Shown here: piece by piece, positions 35,255 through 40,391 of the stretch
Layout: every line of letters begins with the position of its first letter
Numbering within the stretch: the first letter of the stretch is position 1
DNA from: Paludibacteraceae bacterium
GTDB lineage: Bacteria; Bacteroidota; Bacteroidia; Bacteroidales; Paludibacteraceae
DNA length: 40,391 nucleotides
Direction: 5' to 3'
Assembly: GCA_029974315.1 (NCBI GenBank)
Contig: JARKSE010000031.1
Coordinates: forward strand, 1-40,391
Made by a program: the position numbers and the translations under genes
Notes under the pieces: generated by a model
What the model saw: the letters and a program-made list of their open reading frames with translations, nothing else
Told to the model about the DNA's origin: nothing
Database searches by the model: none

Positions 35255-35317
35255 ATAAGTCACATGGAATCTTTGAACTCATTGTTTTTTGAGCTAAACT
35301 TGTGTGGCTTAAATAAT

Positions 35318-35353
35318 AAAAAAGATCCCCCCTGTTAACAGGAGAATCTTTTT
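35318..35353 (-). terminator. Terminator after the tRNA pair
   Basis: Minus-strand AAAAAGAT and ATCTTTTTT flank a CCTGTTAACAGG palindrome, with a small TCT/GGG mismatch between the two stem parts. It starts 3 bases after the 3' end of tRNA-Leu. Confidence 0.85.
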
Positions 35354-35355
35354 CG

Positions 35356-35440
35356 TACTCGGAGCGGGACTTGAACCCGCACAGCCGATAAAGGCCAAAG
35401 GATTTTAAGTCCTTCGTGTCTACCATTCCACCACCCGAGC
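35356..35440 (-). tRNA. tRNA-Leu (anticodon TAA)
   Basis: The 85-base class II tRNA has acceptor GCTCGGG pairing with TCCGAGT (two G-T pairs), anticodon loop CTTAAAA with TAA reading UUA codons, a long variable arm, and T-arm GCGGGTTCAAGTCCCGC. The discriminator base is A. The 3' CCA is not encoded. It lies 21 bases downstream of tRNA-Gly. Confidence 0.95.
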
Positions 35441-35461
35441 ATCTTTTTTTTAAAAAGATGG

Positions 35462-35534
35462 AGCGAAAAACGGGACTCGAACCCGCGACCCCAACCTTGG
35501 CAAGGTTGTGCTCTACCAACTGAGCTATTTTCGC
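35462..35534 (-). tRNA. tRNA-Gly (anticodon GCC)
   Basis: The 73-base tRNA has acceptor GCGAAAA/TTTTCGC, D-arm TAGCTCAGTTGGTAGAGC, anticodon stem CAACC/GGTTG with loop TTGCCAA (anticodon GCC), and T-arm GCGGGTTCGAGTCCCGT. The 3' CCA is not encoded. It shares a promoter with tRNA-Leu. Confidence 0.96.
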
Positions 35535-35560
35535 AAAACATATAACTTGATAAACAAAGC

Positions 35561-35587
35561 GCATCCGCTTATAATCAAAGCGGATGC
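35561..35587 (-). terminator. Hairpin between the tlpA-like gene and the tRNA pair
   Basis: GCATCCGCTT (35561-35570) and AAGCGGATGC (35578-35587) form a 10-bp stem with a 7-base loop. The T-run after it is weak on both strands. It probably ends the tlpA-like transcript but also spans the predicted start of the tRNA transcript. Confidence 0.5.
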
Positions 35588-35616
35588 AAATGTACGACTA
35601 TTTTTTGAGTTACAAA
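35587..35616 (-). promoter_or_regulatory. Promoter of the tRNA-Gly/tRNA-Leu operon
   Basis: Minus-strand TTTG (35616-35613), 18 bases, TACATTTG (35594-35587): exact matches to both elements of the Bacteroidota promoter. The predicted start is near 35580, about 46 bases before tRNA-Gly. Confidence 0.75.
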
Positions 35617-35655
35617 AATTGTAGCACGATTTTTTTGCTTTTTTATTTGTAGAAC

Positions 35656-36258
35656 CTACATGTGATCGTAAGCATCGAGTATTTGCCCGTGCGGTTCATC
35701 TGTTAATGTGCCCTTATCATGTTGAGGATCGTATGATTCTTCCATATTTAATAATATCTCAACACGATGGCTTGGCACTATGCCTACTTTTTTAGCATAC
35801 TCTTCTAACAATTTATCCATCACCTCTGCAGTAAGGTTAACGGGATGCCCTTGCCAGCACACAATGCCCTGTGGATCAACAATCATCACATTAGGAATGC
35901 CTCGCACACCTACGGTTGCTTGTAAGCGTCCTCTTGTATCAATAGCACTATAATAGTTCATGCCTCTAAAATTGCGTACTACAGATTCTGGCTCTTTTGA
36001 CAAACCAATAATTACAAATTTTTCGGCATATTTTTCAGCTAAAGCGTTCATGTGAGGAATCGACACTCTGCAAGGACCGCACCACGTTGCCCAAAAGTCA
36101 ATGACAATAAACTTGCCTTGTAAATCAGGAACTGGTGAAATCCACTTCTCAATTATTAAATTTGGAGTTGGCTGACCAACCAAATTAGTATATGCTTGTG
36201 CCCGAACTGCAAATGATGAGACAAGAAACAAACAGATCAACAACAGATTTTTTTTCAT
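35656..36258 (-). CDS. TlpA-like exported thioredoxin-fold oxidoreductase
   Basis: The 200-residue protein has a signal peptide (KKNLLLICLFLVSSFAVRAQA) and a thioredoxin fold with the redox motif WCGPC (Cys60, Cys63) and a cis-proline segment RGIPNVMIVD. After about residue 155 comes an unusual acidic, His-containing tail (DPQHDKGTLTDEPHG) outside the fold. It should act in the periplasm on disulfides. It is the last of three minus-strand genes with the barrel protein and the large Cys-rich surface protein, whose domains each carry a likely disulfide, so a chaperone role there is a reasonable guess. Confidence 0.92.
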   Translation of the reverse strand: MKKNLLLICLFLVSSFAVRAQAYTNLVGQPTPNLIIEKWISPVPDLQGKFIVIDFWATWCGPCRVSIPHMNALAEKYAEKFVIIGLSKEPESVVRNFRGMNYYSAIDTRGRLQATVGVRGIPNVMIVDPQGIVCWQGHPVNLTAEVMDKLLEEYAKKVGIVPSHRVEILLNMEESYDPQHDKGTLTDEPHGQILDAYDHM

Positions 36259-36274
36259 ACTTTTTTACTCTTTT

Positions 36275-37159
36275 TTATTGACGAATACAATTACAGTTAT
36301 GTACGTCTTTGAAACGCCAACCAACCTTAACTCCAACGATAATAGGAATACTATTAGTTGAAAGACTTGAATAATAACCATTATATTGGTAACTATTTAC
36401 ATTCTGAATTGTTGTAAACAGAGGTTTTGGATCTTTATTTACAAACATATTATTTGCTCCATGTTCGATGTAGCCAGCCACATACATCTCATTTTTATTA
36501 TCCAAATGTAAAATAGCTCCAAATTGGATTTGCGCTGTAACCAATAAACTTGATTCTATTTTACCTTCAGGCAAAAGCGTGTTATACATCCCAAAACCAT
36601 GTTGGGGTAAATTTTCAATCCACGTTCCACCCCATTGTTCATACCAACCTTTGGTAATAATATCGCCTTGTGTCACTTTATACGATGCATAAAACGGCAC
36701 GTAGAGCTTTAAACCAAAAGAACCAAACCAGCCCGATTTACGATACGGTTTGTATTGATAAAACACATTAACAGGAATGGCTGCTGAATAGACTTGCTGC
36801 CGCTCTGTCCAGTTTTGAACTCTGGTGTTCAACAAGTAAGCACGCCCTTTATCATCTACTGAAGGAAATTCGTATTCACCGTTCAACACACGTGTACCTT
36901 GAAAGGTTGAAAAACCAGCACCAAAACTCATCCCCCATCCTTGACGAGGATGAAACAAAATAGCATATTTGGCACCCAAATCAAAGTTACCTCCAGCGAC
37001 CAATCCGTTTTCAAATCCCCCATAAGGCATAGCAACAGCCCCTCCGCCTATCTCTAAATCAATATAGGCAGGAGTACGTCCATAAACACTCGTACAAAGA
37101 GCTGATACTAAAGACATCAAAATGATTCCTATTTTTTTCATATACATGTCTTTTTTCAA
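36275..37159 (-). CDS. Predicted outer-membrane beta-barrel protein, unknown family
   Basis: The 294-residue protein has a signal peptide (KKIGIILMSLVSALCTSVYG). Residues 30-285 alternate aromatic strands and Gly/Asn turns, such as GWGMSFGAGFSTF and SGWFGSFGLKLYVPFYASY, as in outer-membrane barrels of the OmpA/OMP_b-brl type. Three in-frame starts exist (37159, 37147, 37141); the last gives the cleanest signal peptide. It lies 19 bases after the large surface protein gene, an arrangement reminiscent of adhesin-SprF pairs, but I see no SprF signature. Confidence 0.75.
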   Translation of the reverse strand: MKKDMYMKKIGIILMSLVSALCTSVYGRTPAYIDLEIGGGAVAMPYGGFENGLVAGGNFDLGAKYAILFHPRQGWGMSFGAGFSTFQGTRVLNGEYEFPSVDDKGRAYLLNTRVQNWTERQQVYSAAIPVNVFYQYKPYRKSGWFGSFGLKLYVPFYASYKVTQGDIITKGWYEQWGGTWIENLPQHGFGMYNTLLPEGKIESSLLVTAQIQFGAILHLDNKNEMYVAGYIEHGANNMFVNKDPKPLFTTIQNVNSYQYNGYYSSLSTNSIPIIVGVKVGWRFKDVHNCNCIRQ

Positions 37160-37178
37160 TTATTGGACTTGATTTCGC

Positions 37179-40100
37179 TTATTCGGATACTACAAATTTC
37201 TCTGTAAATATTTCGCCTGTGTGCATTCGAACACGAACTAAATATACTCCAGGAGGCGATTGTATCAAGATATCATTTTCTGCATTTACATCTGGAGAAC
37301 TATAAATTGAACGACCAATAGCGTCAAATATTTCAAGCTCTGAACCAAATAATTGATCTTCGGTAAACGGAACTACCACTCGCAATACTTGATTTGACTT
37401 AATTGGGCTCGGAGCTAAAGCTATATTCTGTTTCGTATTCAGTGTGAGTACGCACGATGCAATAGCTTGACCTGTGGTGGTGTAAGCCACTACGTAATAG
37501 TCGCCATAGAATCCTCCTAACTCAGAATAGTACTGTAATGAAGCACCCGTTACACGCTGATTATTCTTATACCATTGATAAGCAGTAAATTCGTGACTGC
37601 TGTTATCGCAAATTAACACGTCGTCCCACATTTGAACAATCATATTGTCGCGGTGTATGCCAAACGATACGAGATATTCGCCACTTTGACATCCTGCTGC
37701 ATTGGTCAACGTAATACGTACTTGGTAAATTCCATAAGGCGCCATAGTAGGAGCTGGGAATGAAATATACATGCTTGTAAGCGCAGCTTCTTCTACATTG
37801 ATAAAACCTGCTGCCAATGCCGCTGAATTGAACGTCAATGAGTAATTAGTTGGATTTCCACCCAATACAGTGTAAGGAATTACTACATTACCTGTACCTT
37901 GACACGTTGGTTGAGGTGGATCAAACTTAGCGTGTGGCGATTCTGACAAGAAGACTTCCACACTAACTACATCAGAAGTTCCCCAAGGTGTGGTTACTCG
38001 TACAGTATAAGTACCTGGAGATGAAACCGTAATGCTTTGTGAAACAGCTCCAGGTGGATTTACCCACATGTAACGATAACCTTCTTCAAAACTACCATTT
38101 GCTGTTAACACTGTTGAGTTTCCAGAACAGATGTAGTTCAAGCCCGTAATAATAGCTTCAAATGGAACCACTGTGATAGTAACAGGAATTGTAGCACGAC
38201 AGCCATTTTCACCTATCGCGGTTAACGAATAGGTTGATGTAACAGCTGGTTGTAGTTGAATAACAGCCTCTTCGCCTATCAACACACCGCCAGCATCACG
38301 CCATTCGTATTGGACACCACCTGTGGCTGTTAATTCCGTTGCCTGTCCCTCATACACCACCAAGCTACCTGTAATAGCAGGTGTTGGTTTTGGATATACA
38401 GTAATAGTAACTTTTGTTGTATCCGACAGATTTTCGCAATGCAGTCTATTAGATGCAATTACCCAATACGTTGTGGTAACAACTGGAGTTACTGTTATTT
38501 GACTACCTATTTGACCAGTACTCCAACGATACAATACACCTTCGCTATCATACTGACTTGTGGCTTGCAATGTAATCGTTTCACCAGGACACACATTAGT
38601 TCCGGTTGGAACGGTAATTTGAACAGAACTTGCTGTAGGCACTTTCACTACTTCGATATGAGCTGTTGCAACACTTGAACAACGATTATCTGTACTAGAA
38701 ATAGCTTCTACGATGTAATCTATTCCATCCACTTCTGGATAAACCGTAATCGAGGTGGAATTGAACCATTGTTTTCCTTCTTTTGAAGTCCACATATATG
38801 AACCCGTAGGAGAACCTGATGCACGTAAAACAACCGCATCGGCACTACCTTCACAAATTTCAGTTTTACTTACTGTTACCGAAATTTTATCCATAGGTGT
38901 AACACGTACTTCATACGATTTAACCAATGAACATCCACTATTGTTGGTAACCGTCAAATAATAAGTTGTTGTTAAACGTGGACCTACTTTGATAGATTGA
39001 CTTGTACCCCAAACTTTACCATCGGTATCGGTCCATGAATACGTATTATGACCAGTATCAGCATCTTGAGCTGCCAATATCACTGAATCTCCTTCGCATA
39101 TCATTACCGATGTAGTGTTTTCATCAAAGATATTAGCACCACTTGCGTCTATAGTGATATTACTTGGAATTGGATTTACTTTCACAGCACGTTCTTTACG
39201 TACTTTACAACCAGCTTCGTTATAAATATCAACGAAATAGGTTACCGTACCTTGTGTATGTGGTAAATTCTCAAATATATTCACATTGCTCGATTGTAAA
39301 ACAGTATAAATAGTACCATCCGTTTTACCAAAATCGTAACGTGTGAAACCATACGTAGCTTCTAATTTAACTACGTTATCTACGCACGCTTCGCCCGAAG
39401 CTGAAGATATCACTTTCAATTCTGTATTTTCTGGTACACCAGCAACTGATACTGCATGAAGCACTTCTGACGATACACAACCAGTCAATGGGTTTCGAGC
39501 TGTCACACGGAAGTTCATCATACCTGCAGTTGTTGGAGAAATAGTCAATGTTGTTCCGGTTTTAGTTTCATTGCCATAAACCCAAGTAACTACAGCATCT
39601 GCAGGACTTGTTGTTGCCACCAATGTGAACGAACCACCAACATCACCTAAACAGAATAAGGTTGGACCGGTCACACTTAATGTTGGAAGCGGATTTACCA
39701 CAACTGAATAGTTAACTGAAGTAGTACAACCTGCTAAGTTAGATACTTGAACATAATATGTGGTATTTCGCGTTGGTTTCACAGTCAACTTGTTACCGTT
39801 AACAATCACATCCGTACCATTATTTATTAACTCATTACCTTCACTGTCAGTCCAACGATATGACAGACCATCTTTATAAGATGCTGTTAACGTCACAGGA
39901 GTTAATGCACAAACAGGATTTGGTAGAGAAGGTACAATCGTGATATCTGTTGGAATAGTCATTACAGTCACTTTATGAACCGTAGCAACCTTACAGAAGG
40001 TCACTTTATTTGTTACAGTAACCGTATAGGTCGTGGTAGTATCAGGCGTTACCTGAATAGCAGCCGAAGTATTTCCAGCTATGGCTGCACCTGTGGAAGC

Positions 40101-40391
40101 CACCCATGCAAAACTATATTTAGTCGGTGCCAAAGCTGTACCGTCAGCCGCTTTGACTGTAAGCGTAATACGTTCACCTTTACAGATAGCCGAACCATCA
40201 GGAGTTACGGTAGCCGCCGAAGACGTTACCGCAATGGTTGGCATAACATGTACATCTACCACTTTAGTCACTTCTCGGTAACATTGTGCCGACGTTGATG
40301 TGTTAGTTATGCGCAACGTGTACGTAGTGGTTACTTGTGGATGTACTTTCACACTCGATTGGTTTGGATTAGAAATCACTTCACCAGAGTT
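37179..40391 (-). CDS. Large Ig-like-repeat surface protein with T9SS sorting domain (partial, 5' end beyond window)
   Basis: The frame is open to the right edge, with about 1,070 residues visible (the first in-window codons read NSGEVISNPN), so a start codon inside the window is not assumed. It holds about nine to ten Ig/PKD-like domains of 75-100 residues, most opening with a C-x-G motif (ICKGE, FCLGD, ICEGD, ICEGS, VCPGE, ICSGN), carrying TTYxVxVTN, and closing with GC. The last roughly 85 residues (PSPIKSNQVLRV, then IFDAIGRSIYSS, LVRVRMHTGEIFTEKFVVSE) are a T9SS type A sorting domain. It is therefore exported and surface-attached, possibly an adhesin. The ligand is unknown. Confidence 0.93.
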   Translation of the reverse strand, partial: NSGEVISNPNQSSVKVHPQVTTTYTLRITNTSTSAQCYREVTKVVDVHVMPTIAVTSSAATVTPDGSAICKGERITLTVKAADGTALAPTKYSFAWVASTGAAIAGNTSAAIQVTPDTTTTYTVTVTNKVTFCKVATVHKVTVMTIPTDITIVPSLPNPVCALTPVTLTASYKDGLSYRWTDSEGNELINNGTDVIVNGNKLTVKPTRNTTYYVQVSNLAGCTTSVNYSVVVNPLPTLSVTGPTLFCLGDVGGSFTLVATTSPADAVVTWVYGNETKTGTTLTISPTTAGMMNFRVTARNPLTGCVSSEVLHAVSVAGVPENTELKVISSASGEACVDNVVKLEATYGFTRYDFGKTDGTIYTVLQSSNVNIFENLPHTQGTVTYFVDIYNEAGCKVRKERAVKVNPIPSNITIDASGANIFDENTTSVMICEGDSVILAAQDADTGHNTYSWTDTDGKVWGTSQSIKVGPRLTTTYYLTVTNNSGCSLVKSYEVRVTPMDKISVTVSKTEICEGSADAVVLRASGSPTGSYMWTSKEGKQWFNSTSITVYPEVDGIDYIVEAISSTDNRCSSVATAHIEVVKVPTASSVQITVPTGTNVCPGETITLQATSQYDSEGVLYRWSTGQIGSQITVTPVVTTTYWVIASNRLHCENLSDTTKVTITVYPKPTPAITGSLVVYEGQATELTATGGVQYEWRDAGGVLIGEEAVIQLQPAVTSTYSLTAIGENGCRATIPVTITVVPFEAIITGLNYICSGNSTVLTANGSFEEGYRYMWVNPPGAVSQSITVSSPGTYTVRVTTPWGTSDVVSVEVFLSESPHAKFDPPQPTCQGTGNVVIPYTVLGGNPTNYSLTFNSAALAAGFINVEEAALTSMYISFPAPTMAPYGIYQVRITLTNAAGCQSGEYLVSFGIHRDNMIVQMWDDVLICDNSSHEFTAYQWYKNNQRVTGASLQYYSELGGFYGDYYVVAYTTTGQAIASCVLTLNTKQNIALAPSPIKSNQVLRVVVPFTEDQLFGSELEIFDAIGRSIYSSPDVNAENDILIQSPPGVYLVRVRMHTGEIFTEKFVVSE

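Noticed and set aside
35187-35564. A 125-residue minus-strand reading frame across the tRNA region
   Set aside because: It is the translation of tRNA-Leu, tRNA-Gly and their spacers; both tRNAs fold completely.
39975-40298. A 107-codon plus-strand frame rich in Ser, Arg and Cys
   Set aside because: It is a shadow of the repeat-containing surface protein on the other strand.
37179-40391. DNA-level tandem repeat array in the surface-protein gene
   Set aside because: The domains are alike in pattern only. I see no long identical DNA repeats, so recent repeat expansion or phase variation is not supported.
1-40391. CRISPR arrays, insertion sequences, integrases, toxin-antitoxin or defence clusters
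   Set aside because: I looked for direct repeats with spacers, transposase motifs and inverted-repeat ends and found none. The DUF2975-HTH pair resembles a two-gene regulatory module, not a toxin-antitoxin pair.

Overview
The window reads as chromosomal housekeeping DNA from a low-to-moderate-GC member of the Bacteroidota, most likely Bacteroidales. Three things point there. Most transcription starts that can be guessed carry the phylum-type promoter (TTTG, about 19 bases, TAnnTTTG) and not a -35/-10 pair. Two proteins end in C-terminal sorting domains of the type IX secretion system (T9SS). Several genes belong to families typical of the phylum (DUF2851, DUF4294, paired HTH/DUF2975, SPOR protein before folE). 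The T9SS cargo argues for a Porphyromonas/Paludibacter-like lineage rather than Bacteroides itself; that is inference.

Layout. 1-4045 (minus): aspartate kinase, a DUF2461 protein and RecQ helicase in one tight operon that runs off the left edge into an unrecognised gene. 4231-4752: ferritin, divergent from rplS (4995), whose leader can fold. 5500-10082 (plus): an ABC-2 permease, a C26 glutamine-amidotransferase-like hydrolase fused to an M19 dipeptidase, a SPOR protein, GTP cyclohydrolase I and a Nim-like flavoprotein, closed by a strong bidirectional terminator. 10161-16558 (minus): MurA (Asp in place of the usual catalytic Cys), MurB, CorA, DNA polymerase I. 16663-18818 (minus): a membrane protein with a Lys/Ala-rich tail and a DUF2851 protein. 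19040-22914 (plus): DUF2975 membrane protein, small HTH regulator, M16 protease. 23081-25775 (plus): ndk, an M23/LysM endopeptidase and dihydrolipoyl dehydrogenase joined by TAATG overlaps. 25789-29898 (minus): mnmA, a T9SS-exported subtilase, xseA and xseB, every junction overlapping. 29963-32808 (minus): two predicted outer-membrane barrel proteins. 32908-34507 (plus): a DUF4294 protein and cysteine synthase. 34516-35013: a DUF456 membrane protein. 35062-35616: tRNA-Gly and tRNA-Leu, then a strongly structured intergenic stretch that looks like a small RNA with its own promoter and terminator. 35656-40391 (minus): TlpA-like thioredoxin, an outer-membrane barrel protein and a very large Ig-repeat surface protein that continues past the right edge.

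The most interesting items are the 6S-RNA-like candidate at 35062-35219, the C26-M19 fusion, the foldable rplS leader, the MurA active-site change, and the Cys-paired Ig-repeat T9SS surface protein. I see no CRISPR array, insertion sequence, prophage or defence island; the window looks like stable core genome.
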